Part shown: positions 42,301 to 52,084 of the stretch, in pieces | Layout: every line of letters starts with the position of its first letter | Position numbering within the stretch: position 1 is the stretch's first letter | Source of the DNA: Nitzschia sp. pyKryTriq1 | Taxonomy: Eukaryota; Bacillariophyta; Bacillariophyceae; Bacillariales; Bacillariaceae | NCBI GenBank assembly: GCA_956465555.1 | Contig: OY101119.1 | Span: 372,001 to 436,000 of the forward strand | Direction: 5' to 3' | Length of the DNA: 64,000 nucleotides | The notes under the pieces: generated by a model | What the model was told of the DNA's origin: nothing | Databases searched by the model: none | The model's input: the letters and a program-made list of their open reading frames with translations, nothing else | Program-made: the position numbers and the translations under genes

Positions 42301-44661
42301 TGATCGCTCATATTCCTGAGCATCGTGTCTCTTTTCGGTCTCTAGCTGTCCTGAATATTCGGATGGTTCAGAACCTTGAGAACCTACTGAGGATGAGCCT
42401 CCTAATACCATTTCGTTGTACGAGTCTTCGACACCTTCCGCCTGAGACGAAGAATCAGGGTCGCCGTATTTTTCTCGGTTGCTGCCTTTGCGATTGGAAA
42501 GATCTTCGGACTCCAGGTCAGACTTGTCAGCCAACTGTAATTCGTAGTCTTCGTGGCCAGGGTCCGAGCTAACATCATCCGGATCGCCTATGCGCCGTCC
42601 AGAATCCAGTTTCTCATGATTGGTTGATGCGGACCCCAGATCATCAATGTCGCTTGTCCGATGTTCATCGTGAGATAAACCATCGTCATCGAATTCGTCG
42701 TCGTCCATCGATAGTGAAACAGCTGAATGATTGAGTCCAAGATCGGAGCGTCCTGGGGACTTCAAAGGAGATGAGTCCTGAGCTGAACCTTCCAAAGAAT
42801 TCAAAGCATGCCTGTCGCTTGATGGTTGGCCATGCTCTGAACTGACATTTATTGTTCGTCGGTGCCGAGCACCTTGGTGAGAATTTGCGTCTTTTTCGAC
42901 ACGGTTAGAATCTGAACTTTCGACGCGATGAGAAGTTGAATTCTCAACGTCGGTGTCGGGGTCAGCCTCCAATGGCCTTCGCGGACTAGTTGGTGGCCGA
43001 TCCATCGAGGGTTGTTTCGACAGCGTAGTCTTGTCGACACCATTGGGGCTCTTATGGTTCTGTTGGAGGTGCATTAGGGATTCCTGCAGCGAGGAGGAGC
43101 TGGCGTTGTTCTCCGTCAAGGATTGATAGTAATCAGTGACATGACGTTCGATTTTGGTCAAAATATCTAGAAGAGGAGCCATACTCGCATATCTCATTCG
43201 CTTCGCCAGGTCCTCCAGCTTATCAAGTTCCGCCTTGAGAGCCACTGTTCGTGATGAGTCGGCCAAAGTCAAAAGTGTATTTAACTTTTCTTCCGCTGCA
43301 ATCCCTTGCTGTAAGAGAGTCACATCATCAAAGGGTCGAGCATAATCTTCCGCTCCTTCGATTTCCCGCATTGCCATTAAAAGATGCGTATCACTGGTAA
43401 TAATTTCTCCTGAACTCAAACTCCTCTTTGACTGGCCTCGCTCCGTCTTAAGTCTAGCCGCTTTCGTGTGACCGGCCAGAGCTGTGTCACTAATCGTCCG
43501 CCGTGGCGAACTATGAAAGTCGAAACGGCCCTTGCTCTTGATTTCCACTTCTCCATTGTCATGGTTGGACATTCTTGGAGTGGGGGCGGAAGTGGGTGTC
43601 GGTGTAGGGAGAGGTTCCTTGGTAGCTGTACCATTGACATTGACCTCTGGTTCGTCTGTATCCAAGATGTCTGCAACTGAAAGACTCATTTCCGACTGTG
43701 CGGCAGAATTTTGTAAACTACTATCGATACCAGAGTCATCGTCGGTGATTCCCTCTTTGTCCCTCCGTCGTTCTTCGTTGAAGCACTCTCCGAATAGCTC
43801 AATGACCTCTGGCTTTGTAGCTTCTCGCCAAGAAGTTCTTTCGGTACGTCTTGTCCGGACGAGGAACCGTCGTCCTTTCAGCTTTTTCTTGATAGCTTTA
43901 TAGACAGGTGGACTGTATTCCTGGCCCACAAACTTTTCTAGACACTCTCGAATGACAATAATCCAGTCTTTGGTACCGGGATGGTGCCGGTCATCGAAGC
44001 AAATATCTGTGTCGTCTGGATTGTAGATGACTTCCACGCCGTCAATGATCTCGACAACTGGATCGTCTTGTATCGCGTCTCCTATATCCGAAACATCGTC
44101 GTCGTCTTCGGCTGTATGCATAGCGAGAATCTCTCCGATCGGAGGACCCGCCTCGAATATTTGCGAATCTTCCATCATGTCCATATCATCATTGATGTCA
44201 TCTTCTAAACTCGCTGCTGCCGCACTATCCGCCTTTTGGGGAGGCTTGGCATCCGCATTGGATGAAATTGACTCGCCCTTGCTTATTTGATCCTGCAGTT
44301 GCTGTTGTGGTTGTTTCATGTCGGCATCATCATCTTCGAGCTGTTCATTCCCCTCCTCAATATTAATCATATTATTGTTTTCGTCCTCATCCTTATCCTC
44401 ATCCTTGTGGATCACGAGATGACGCTTGCTCTTCTTGCTACTACTACTGGACTTTTTTGGTTTTTTCTTATCTTTTCCACCCAGAGAAGAAGAAGATTTT
44501 GGCTTTTTCTTTTTTGCCTTGGATTCGGTACTCATGAGCGTCATGGAACTTTCGGGTTTTACTACACCGTCCTTGCTCTTCTTCTTCTTCTTTTTGGGGC
44601 TTTTTTCACCCTTTTGTCCCTTGACGAGACTCCGTGAACTTTCTGCGTTTTTCTTCGGCAT
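39301..44661 (-). CDS. Large TPR protein with RelA/SpoT-like and DUF6824-like domains, 1786 aa
   Basis: A single exon from MPKKNAESSRSLVKGQ. Residues 1-215 are Lys/Ser-rich then acidic. About 219-300 resembles DUF6824 (DICFDDRHHPGTKDW, GRRFLVRTRRTERTSWREA). A long Ser/Asp/Glu-rich region follows to about 990, including a strongly acidic block. About 1000-1190 resembles the RelA/SpoT nucleotidyltransferase fold: SIIVVPLKQRNKAFEKAQEE, WLYDIVRGSVMCKSY, KNRFLEPAFNGYRDLLYHV, ICEIQVHLKDMKALDE. The GYRDLL and EIQVHL blocks match the catalytic-core positions, with the EIQ Glu kept. From about 1225 to 1770 come twelve 42-residue repeats of kinesin-light-chain/nephrocystin type (GxxHPxTAxxxxxxG). Whether it makes a nucleotide is unknown; it may be a binding fold. 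The TPRs imply partner binding. Previously such proteins would be labelled kinesin light chain from the TPRs alone. Confidence 0.88.
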   Translation of the reverse strand: MPKKNAESSRSLVKGQKGEKSPKKKKKKSKDGVVKPESSMTLMSTESKAKKKKPKSSSSLGGKDKKKPKKSSSSSKKSKRHLVIHKDEDKDEDENNNMINIEEGNEQLEDDDADMKQPQQQLQDQISKGESISSNADAKPPQKADSAAAASLEDDINDDMDMMEDSQIFEAGPPIGEILAMHTAEDDDDVSDIGDAIQDDPVVEIIDGVEVIYNPDDTDICFDDRHHPGTKDWIIVIRECLEKFVGQEYSPPVYKAIKKKLKGRRFLVRTRRTERTSWREATKPEVIELFGECFNEERRRDKEGITDDDSGIDSSLQNSAAQSEMSLSVADILDTDEPEVNVNGTATKEPLPTPTPTSAPTPRMSNHDNGEVEIKSKGRFDFHSSPRRTISDTALAGHTKAARLKTERGQSKRSLSSGEIITSDTHLLMAMREIEGAEDYARPFDDVTLLQQGIAAEEKLNTLLTLADSSRTVALKAELDKLEDLAKRMRYASMAPLLDILTKIERHVTDYYQSLTENNASSSSLQESLMHLQQNHKSPNGVDKTTLSKQPSMDRPPTSPRRPLEADPDTDVENSTSHRVESSDSNRVEKDANSHQGARHRRTINVSSEHGQPSSDRHALNSLEGSAQDSSPLKSPGRSDLGLNHSAVSLSMDDDEFDDDGLSHDEHRTSDIDDLGSASTNHEKLDSGRRIGDPDDVSSDPGHEDYELQLADKSDLESEDLSNRKGSNREKYGDPDSSSQAEGVEDSYNEMVLGGSSSVGSQGSEPSEYSGQLETEKRHDAQEYERSYRTADLGGSYREMQLAGMDSAESFVKENESGLETDDDELYDDDAAEEDGEVYDDDADELEDGGAAEIEDAEEDHDGEGEGVEGDFALPDENGHILEVKRDYGDDDLSSMGRSMPGLYGSDSEDEDEEEYEEYEVDYEEEEEEDEDKSEGSDTSKSDSDESGTKTEPKEEKANPKVEQFFDRLQHFFEVRRKVDERAELMDSSGKFQSIKVKLHSGGILKKNGKYKKEYQQHDLRNKIVRTLDDLYDAAELAQLELKRLLEQLIAEIKGLDGGSIIVVPLKQRNKAFEKAQEEYFDRKPGPPESWLYDIVRGSVMCKSYKQMNDVNKWLGKNAHIVTSKNRFLEPAFNGYRDLLYHVSIPYKDDLAHICEIQVHLKDMKALDEQFGMPKHYEYFRSAFAGPWRTQDQILEDLGMLNKYGEIGGQCMVKLLKSKDPDQLRLFARLCRDKLDEFDRALELYRRILLLQEGRDDHEDIADTYMGLGLVLGALGEVDESLLNLEKALAIKESIQGTDHLEVAHTYTEIGHMLSQKGDYAGALKKFRDAMKVREKQLGREHFLVINSLQDIGCALRDTGDFRSSEAELRRALKIQESVLGDIHPDVAVTRSMLGTTLCELGDFSKAMEEHRLALTIRETVLGKNHPLTAHSHTNIGIVLRQKGDYEVAEWRYRKALRIQEAVKGKDDEDCAVSLTHLGEVLKRKGDYDGAIKSIKRAIKMREKNLGMDHPVSAGSHLDLGQVYLKKRKFDQALQEFRKAKVVRESFLGQRHPDTAVAYNAVGNVLSLKGEHDAALNEHKRALAIFEATLGKTHPATATGYQCLADALFAKGDKDDSLIEHRKALAVRANILSKDHPDTAVSCARIGKLLSEKGDLVGALVAYRQALAITVGLCGEEHPESATARIEVGAVLAAQGDLEEALDEVQVALEIKESSLGKDHTDTAQALGVMGTLHSMLGEFTEAQEFHKKSLSILERKLGKKNALTKAARQKLMKAVEKEEEKVVLL

Positions 44662-45466
44662 GATTGAATTCCAAACACAGAAACAGAGAAGGGCAGGGGA
44701 AGTACACGAAGATCCAGAGCTCCAGCGCAGCGCACTGTATACTCAAGGCAATCCGATGAGCGAGACGACGATTCCGAGATGAATGACCGCCGCTGGGGTT
44801 GATTAAAAAACAGAAACCTTCAACCACTGCTCGTTGGATCGAGAGGAGCCAAGTCCTGGCGTCACTACTACTTGAAGTGTTGAGCTTATGTTACGGCGTT
44901 GCTCCTTTTGCTTGGGACAGCAGAGTCGTCGTCCTCTCTCCTCTCTTATTTTCACTCCTCAAAAGGCCGCAACGGCAGCTGTACTCGTACAGTATGCGTA
45001 CCGACCGGCGCACGTCTATTACTACGTGTACCTACCGCTTTTGCGCTCTAAACACTATGCAACTAATTGTACTGTAGCTACTTTTAGCTACCCCTGTGTA
45101 CAAACACTACTGGCTACTGCTGCTCTGTCCGGGTCTGTGCGCGATAATAGAGCCTTGTCAATAAAAAATACCCGCGATGCTGAAAATGTCGAAGTGGCGC
45201 GCCAGCGAGCCCAAAATTGGCGCACCACGAGTACTAAATATTTACAGTACAAGCACATAATACAGTGCTGAGTACTGCACCTTGTGCCTGTACCTGTGGT
45301 ACTCGTACTTACAGTAGAAAAATGTCTGTCGGTTGTCCGGAAAGGGCTATAATAAAACGGTCCGACTTGGGTCATACTCCTCGAACAGAAAGACTCCGAA
45401 ATCAGTCCCTGCAGTGTCCTGTAGACGTCTGTCCTTCCATCCTGTCGACGTCAGCCTGACACTGCG

Positions 45467-45474
45467 TGACGTCA
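45467..45474. promoter_or_regulatory. CRE-type palindrome TGACGTCA
   Basis: Full TGACGTCA in the context CACTGCGTGACGTCATAGCG, nearly the same context as the site at 32477. It lies about 800 bp from either neighbouring start, so the target gene is unclear. Confidence 0.4.
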
Positions 45475-45806
45475 TAGCGTTCCAACTAGTCGTGACACCG
45501 CTGTCAAGACTAATGCATTTCATCTAGAAGCGATCCTTACTTCACAGGACATCCAAGATCGCCATCACCTCTACATTTATAAAAGTTGTGATTACATTCT
45601 ACTCCATGACCCTCGACATCGTCGGTCGCTCATCCACCCAAGATGTTGGATGGCCATGACCAATTATCAATGGCTTGGAGGTCATGTCGTCCTCGTGCCC
45701 GGCGTATCCCATGACAGACTCTTCAGTCACTAATGATCAGTCTTGGATTCTGGGATGCATATTCCCACAAAAAGATATTGTATTTTCCGCAATCTTGCGT
45801 ACTGTT

Positions 45807-46117
45807 TAGTGTTCTGGAAAATATGGATTCCATATTTCGGCCATTATTTCCGAAAATATGGAAGGAAATATGGAAAAAATATGGAAATATTAACGCGTGT
45901 TCTATCGTGTTAAATATTTAACACGTTAGGAACCCGTAGTAAATATTTACTAGTAAACCCACGCGGTAAATATTTAAGACGGTAGAAACACGTAATAAAT
46001 ATTTAACACGGTAGAAACAAGCGATAAAAGTTAAGTACCAGACCAAGTAGGACGCTACGTAGTTCCATATTTTTTCCATATTCGGGCCTCGTGACTTCCA
46101 TATTTTCCAGAACACTA
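45807..46117. mobile_element. hAT-type MITE, 311 bp, with 8-bp target-site duplication
   Basis: Ends are inverted repeats: TAGTGTTCTGGAAAATATGG at the left and the matching inverted ATATTTTCCAGAACACTA at the right. The flanking 8 bp GTACTGTT at 45799-45806 is repeated exactly at 46118-46125. An 8-bp duplication and a TAGTG-type terminus are the hallmarks of hAT elements. The interior has no coding capacity; it holds about four imperfect 27-29-bp units, each with TAAATATTTA and most with CGGTAGAAAC or a variant. It is non-autonomous and needs a hAT transposase from elsewhere. Confidence 0.88.
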
Positions 46118-46261
46118 GTACTGTTAGACTACGAATAATAATACAGAAGCAGCAACGTGAACGTGATCGGAATATCACATAAGTTGTGTTGTTTCCGGTA
46201 ACAAGACACAACTTGTTTTCCACCGCCATCGGATATTCTCGAAGCCTCTCTACTAGCCACA

Positions 46262-46978
46262 ATGAAGTTTGCCTTGCCCTTGCTGTTTGTATCTCTCTCG
46301 ATCAAGGGATCTGTCGGCCAGACGAACCAAACCAGCTGCGCAAACGCCGATGATTGCGCCGAGACGGACTTCTGCGCAGTTGGAAATATTTGCACAGCCT
46401 ATGGATGCGAGGAACTTTATGACATCATCAAAGATCAAATCGATGGGATTGAAGCATTAGAGTGCATGGATTACTCGGGACAAGGTGAAGCTCAAGTCTA
46501 TGCGTGCTCCGTTGGCACTGGAATACGCGGAGGGAATCTCGCATTGGTTATTGAGCCAAAAGAAACCAGTATCATCCAACCTTTTGCGCGTGAGTGCATG
46601 GCGATGATTCCTGGTGACGCTGGAGAGTCCTTCTACTGCCTTGACAACAAGGATACAAGCTTCGATGACTATCGCTCAGCCGCAGCAGCCGCTGGACTGG
46701 ACTGTGGAGGTGATGCCCCTATCCATGCCACTGTTCGGATCAACTTGTTGTCAGGACTCTCCATAGGTGCTGTGAGAAAAGAGGAGTTCGATGAAGCCAT
46801 CGCCAGATCTGGTTACTTTGCCGATATTGGTGTTTATTCCAGTAGTGATAGTAGTGGCGGAAGTGGTGGCAATGGCGGTGGTGACGGCGGTGACGGCAGC
46901 AGCAATGCAGCTGCTGGTGGATTTTTTCCCACCTCAGCGTGGGTGATATTTGGTTTGGTCCTCACTGCTTTGTTCTAA
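46262..46978 (+). CDS. Secreted, probably GPI-anchored surface protein, 238 aa
   Basis: Begins MKFALPLLFVSLSIKGSVG, a clear signal peptide with cleavage near VGQ. The mature domain has about ten Cys (SCANADDCAETDFCAVGNIC), probably disulphide-bonded. A Gly/Ser/Asp-rich linker (SSSDSSGGSGGNGGG) precedes a C-terminal hydrophobic tail (AWVIFGLVLTALF) that stops without a charged end, as in GPI-attachment signals; a short membrane anchor is the alternative. Family not recognised. Start is the first ATG after the hAT MITE, which sits 144 bp upstream, so the MITE may influence this promoter. Confidence 0.75.
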   Translation: MKFALPLLFVSLSIKGSVGQTNQTSCANADDCAETDFCAVGNICTAYGCEELYDIIKDQIDGIEALECMDYSGQGEAQVYACSVGTGIRGGNLALVIEPKETSIIQPFARECMAMIPGDAGESFYCLDNKDTSFDDYRSAAAAAGLDCGGDAPIHATVRINLLSGLSIGAVRKEEFDEAIARSGYFADIGVYSSSDSSGGSGGNGGGDGGDGSSNAAAGGFFPTSAWVIFGLVLTALF

Positions 46979-47271
46979 CAACACTGCAGAAACTTGCTTG
47001 TTAATGGATGAGTATACTTCGTGTCTACCCGATACTAGAGACGAATCCAACCTAGCGAGGCTACCACTATGAGATTTATTGGAGTAAAACATTACTTCAC
47101 CAACAGTAGTCAAATAAGCTACGCAGATCAGGTACATAGCCAACTTCGATCATTGATTTTGGAGGGGTGTCATAATCTCCATGGTTTCAGGTGGTCGTCC
47201 GAATACATACTGTAGTAGTACTCCACGTAGGGCTGGTGTAGTCTTGTCTTCACCCTAACCTATCGCCGTCT

Positions 47272-50200
47272 TCAAACATCAGCAGTGTCCTCGGGGTAAA
47301 TCAAATCGCGGAATTCGTCGGGGGATGCAGTTTCCATTGGCGTCTGAGGATAGATCTCCGAAAACGCGTTGCGGAAAAGATCGGATTGCAAAGCATCCTG
47401 CTGCAGTTCCGAGAAAGTTCCGTGCCAGTCAAGCCAGGTATCGCATGCCAGAGCTATCATCTGCTTACAATTCTTGACCAAGAGATCAAGGTCCAATTGT
47501 CGCACACCATTGTCGCAAATCGACTCATCGTCTCCAAGGTCGTGGAATTGTTCGTAAATGGCAGTGGCACGGCGCCTCATCAAAATGCAAACGGCGATCG
47601 CTCTAAGCAGCACCGATTTGGACGGCTGTCGTCCGCACGAAAACATTGGTCTGAAGGTCTTGATAAAGTGATCAACCTCGTTCGCCGTAAAAGTTTCAAG
47701 TTCTTTCACGTACCCTCGTTCGTCATTTTGGAGAAGGCGCCGTGTCTCAATCTGGCTCAATGTCTTCCGTGGGTACCCTTCTCTGAGGCGCTGTTGAGCA
47801 AGAGCAGCGTAGAGTCAAACTGGATTATCAAAAATATGCTCACAGATCAAGAATGCCTGCCAAACGATCGCACTTACCACAAGCTCGTAGGATTCTCCAT
47901 AATCGATAAAGATCTCTTCTTCTTGCCCATCTGCAACGAAACAAAAGTCGCCATCGGCCACGTGCGTATGCCCCAGAAGATAATGAAGAGAGCCCTCCGG
48001 ATCAATCTTAGCGTGGACAGAAGGAGTGTCGTGATTGGGGTCGTTGATTTCATTCAAGAACGAAGGAACATGCTTCCTGGCAACCAAGTGGAGTTCTCCC
48101 GTCATGTTATCCGTGATATCAAGATAGGAATCTGCGTCGCGACTTGGAAAGGCATAATTCTCGTTCTTGTACGAGTGGATAATGCTCTTGATCATAAACT
48201 CGTGGTCGCTGCGACAGTCTTCGGTTCGATACGGCGCGTAGACACCAAAGTCCAGCAGCTCCCCGGCTGGCAATATGAATTCCTCTGGTATTTGTACCGA
48301 TTTGATGAGCGGACGTATCGAGAGGAAGACCCCGAAGCCCGCATTTTCGATTGTAGATTTCTTCACAGTAAATCTCAGCAAGTACCCCCTGTGGGTGATT
48401 TCAACGCAAGGGAGTTGACCAAATCCAGGAATGACTGGCTCTTCGGCTGGTACCATCTCTCTCCGATAGGTACGTGGCACTATCCATTTAGTATGGAATG
48501 GCGCCTTGGAAGCAAGTCGCTTGGACGGGGGATCAGAACCATATTGGGAAGTATTGAGACAGCCATCCCATGCTTCATCAGAATCGAAATCCCATGAAGT
48601 AGGCACATGAAGCTTGCCGCGACTCGACTTGTTGATCGGGCCACGTGTCTGGTCTTCATAAACGACCGTGAACTTTTCTTCCCCGCCATCCATCATATCC
48701 TTGACGACCTTTGTGACTCGACCAGTGAGACACGCCAGAGATCCGTCCACTCGAATCCACTCTTTCCAGAACAGACCACCGATCAAAGGATGCTGTGAAA
48801 CTGGAACAAGCAACTTGGCGCCAATCTGTGTGTAAAAGTGGTTGCTACGCGACTGAACCTCGGAAGCGTCGTAGCCACAATGCCTCAAAGCCTCCTCGGC
48901 AGATGAAAAATGCACGTCGTTCAATGGCGGCAGAATTGTCAATCCTCGAAGATCTTCGTGCTCCACTTCTGATGTCTCCTCTTGAGAAGCAAAATAAAAA
49001 GTCCAACCAAAAGGGAATCCCTTCGCGTACTGTTTCTTTTCTTCTTGGGACCACTTCGTGCAGATGCGGCGGAGACAGGCTAGAGGATATCGAGCGGTTC
49101 GTCCTCGGTTGCTAGTGCAGCTGGAGCAGCTAGTACAAGTTTCTCGAGTGCACATTTCGCACGTTCGACATCGATTTCGGTAGAGTGCAGGTAGATTGTC
49201 TCTCACTGCTCTCGTCCGATCACTGTCGTCCCTCAATATTGCCGTCAGAGTACTTTCCATTTCCGACTCGGAAGAATCGATTTCTATCACTGATGGGGTG
49301 CCGTCGTCGTCCTGCTTCTGGCGCTTCCTAGGTGGCTGGTCCAGATCATCATTCCCAGCTGCCTGTGCTGATGACCGCCTGGTACAGCATTCCATTCTGG
49401 CAATCTCGTCTGGTGGTGAGTTAAATCCAAGGTACTTGTACAGTTTCTCCGGCGCATCAGGGAACAAAGCAAAGCTTGAAGGGTGCTGCCTTATGGCATC
49501 TTCTATGGAATAGTATTTTCTACCAGTCGGCGAAAAGATGGTCAGGCCGTCCAAATTCACTACGACTTTACTTTTCATTGAGTCAGAGGATGAAAAGTAA
49601 AAGGTCCAGCCATTGGGTAGAAAATCCGATTTTTGCATCTTGTATTGGTCGTCTATCTTGAGGCACATCTTTGGAGAAAGGGTGTCAGTATAAACTTTAG
49701 CAAGACGACGACGAGACAAAAACGAAGATACAAGAGCAATCTCTGAACAACGACGTACCATTCGAAGACATCCAACTCCCGGCTTGCGGTGTACACACGT
49801 ATCGCAAGCTCCACAAGGACTTCGGTTGCAACTCTCGCACGTTCCACAGCGCCTTTGGTTTATTTTCTTTAGACTCCAAGGCTGGTTGGCTTCTTCGTGT
49901 GGAGCAGGATTTCTTGCGGCATTGTTGAGTGAAGCTGCGGTGCTGCTGGCTGCCGCCGAGGAATGGGCTGTTGCCGACACCGCGAGTCCTACGTAGCGAT
50001 AGAAATCCACCGCATCGTACCCGTCAAATTGCTTCCCCCCTTTTTTCTTTGCTGTTTCAAAGCTCCTCCATTTCTTTGTCCCGTTCCTTTTTGTGAGTAC
50101 CAGGCCAGCGTGATCTCGATTCTTATCCGATTCCTCAAAGTAATAATACCATTCCGAGGGAATGTGCTTACATTGCTGGGCCTTATCCTGGGGTGGCAGT

Positions 50201-52084
50201 ACCGCGCACATCTAGAGTACAATAGACGGTAGTAAATGATTGAGCGGACGATTTCGTTTCCATATATAATGCACTGTAGCTGTCTCCCTCGCGCGTTAGT
50301 TGGAATAACCAAACTCACTCACCTTTTGAACGCAGATCGGGTGTGACGGTGTCACTGTATCACGATTTTGGATGCATACGATACAAGATCCACAATCACT
50401 CCGCTCTTGGCACTGGCTACAACTTCCGCATTTTTTATCGTATAGTTCATCGAGGGTCAGACCTGCACGAGTAATTTTTTCGTCAGCCGCTGGTTGTTTC
50501 TTGCTCGTTACAGTAGCAGCAGTAGTAGCAGTCGTGGCCTTGGCTGCTTCCTGCTCCTTCTCTGCGGGGAGTGGTGCGGAAGCAGTCTCGCTTTCGTCAG
50601 GAGCATCATCATTTCTACTAGAACTGCTATTATCAGGCTCCTCGAAAGCATCCAAGGGTGGAGGCCCATCTCGTTCCTTATTCCATTTTCGGATGTAGGC
50701 ATGTGGAGCTTTTGGAATCACTAGTTGACGATTCTTTTTGGAGAGTAGTTTGATTGCTTCCTCCATTCGATGGAAATAACGGGACGCAATTCCATCCAAT
50801 TCGTCCCCATCCGCGAATTTGATCTTGTACATTGGCCTCGATCCAAGACCTATCCATTTTCGTTCCACCACACCCCAGTAAAAGTCTACAGGTCGTACCA
50901 TAGGAATATGACAGAGTATTAGACGAGAGAACACACACACACACAAGCCAGTTTTGAGAAAGTTTGGTAAGGAGACCGTTACATAAGCGGTGGGAGACAA
51001 AGAGGCACCAACAAGTGCTGGGCCTGCACTGAGTAATACTGTACGAGAACGAGCACTTACCTCCTGATTTTGCGTCCGGAAACGGGGCGAAGACGGCGCT
51101 TCCCTCTTTGAGGAGACTGTCCTTGAAAGCAACCGTCTCGTATTTAATTTTCTGCTCGCAACGAATGGGATCAGACTTTGTTCCTGCCCCAGCGGCCGCC
51201 CGGCGTTTGCTTGTTCCTACTGCTGCTGATGCTCCTTTCGCCCCATCATTACGGCAAGTACTGCTCTTGGTAGAGTCCGGCTTGGGCAGCTCCTTATTCC
51301 CGTCCCCCTCGTCTGGAGAATTCTTTACTGCCCAGATACCTTTATACTTGTCCCACTGAAATCCACCTTTTGGAGCCCGCCCCAGAGGCTTTTTGAACGT
51401 ACCGTCATCCAGTTTGACTAGTGGTTGGGTGTTGTTGGGAATCAGATGCCCTTCTTTGGTTTGCTTTAATCTCCAGCCCTTGTAGACACCAGGTTGTTCC
51501 GCAGCAGCAGTACTCGTACTGTAGTTGCTTTTCTGCTGGTGCTGCTGCTGCTGCTGCTTTGGTGAAGGAGAATCCTCCTCCTGCTCTACTTCTTCCTCGT
51601 CGGACGAAAATCCATCCAGACCGGTAGTCTTCAAAGAGGCACCACCGCTCAGTCTCAGTCGCTGCACAAGCTTTTGAGACGAGGCCGGGGAGGATGAAGC
51701 ATCATCCTCGGACATTTCTGCAGTCTTGTCGTCATCATCATCATTATCACCACCATCATTGTTGGAATGCTTATCATTGACTACCTTGACAACTCCAATG
51801 TCCGAATCATCATCGTCGTCGCTTTCCAAGAGTTGAGAGAACTTGGCTCGAGCCACATCAAACTGATTGAGCTTTTCATTTGGTGTCTCCTGATGCTGAG
51901 AGGATGAGAGCGGCGGCACATTTTCCTCTGCCTCAGCTTCGGATTCGGGTAGATCATACGCTACATCATCTGGTTGGCGGGCAATCTTGGCGGTTTGGGC
52001 CACTATGTGCGACAACGAAAAGTCGTGGTCGATGTCGCTGTCGGAAAAAGAACCGGCTGGGTTGTCACCGTGGCCGTGTTGCAT
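47272..52084 (-). CDS. Chromatin protein with three CXXC zinc fingers, MBD-like and Tudor-like segments and SET domain, 4 exons, about 1479 aa
   Basis: Probably a histone lysine methyltransferase. Exons: 52084-51061, 50885-50323, 50211-47878, 47790-47272, all GT-AG and in phase. Residues 1-341 are acidic, with GRAPKGGFQWDKYKGIW. A Tudor-like segment follows (DFYWGVVERKW, YKIKFADGDELDG). CXXC fingers lie at about 494-534, 649-684 and 874-914 (CGSCSQCQERSDCGSC, CGTCESCNRSPCGAC, CRTCEMCTRETCTSC), each closing with a later Cys pair; the first closes across the exon 2/3 joint (CVQK-MC). After each finger comes an MBD/TAM-like block (GWTFYFSSSD with SPTGRKYYSIEDA). The SET domain spans about 1139-1310: STIENAGFGVFLS, ELLDFGVY, PSFLNEINDP, EEEIFIDYGESYELV, continuing across the last intron as RLREGY. 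The usual NHS-type motif reads FLNEIND. CXXC domains typically read unmethylated CpG. The C-terminus is helical. Confidence 0.85.

Larger units (their letters stand above)
44662..46261. other. Divergent spacer of 1.6 kb containing a hAT-type MITE
   Basis: Lies between two gene starts pointing outward. It contains a CRE-type palindrome (45467-45474), a hAT-type MITE (45807-46117) and GTAC-rich DNA near 45245-45310. No gene recognised. Confidence 0.55.

Noticed and set aside
45880-46030. Possible CRISPR-like array of TAAATATTTA units
   Set aside because: The units are imperfect, AT-palindromic, have no regular spacers and sit inside a hAT MITE in a eukaryotic genome.
47386-48597. Plus-strand open frame of 403 codons
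   Set aside because: Antisense to the SET domain, which has clear motifs on the minus strand; no domain in the plus frame.
50211-50211. A separate gene beginning at the ATG at 50211
   Set aside because: The ATG follows directly after an acceptor AG, is in phase with exon 2, and completes the first CXXC finger.
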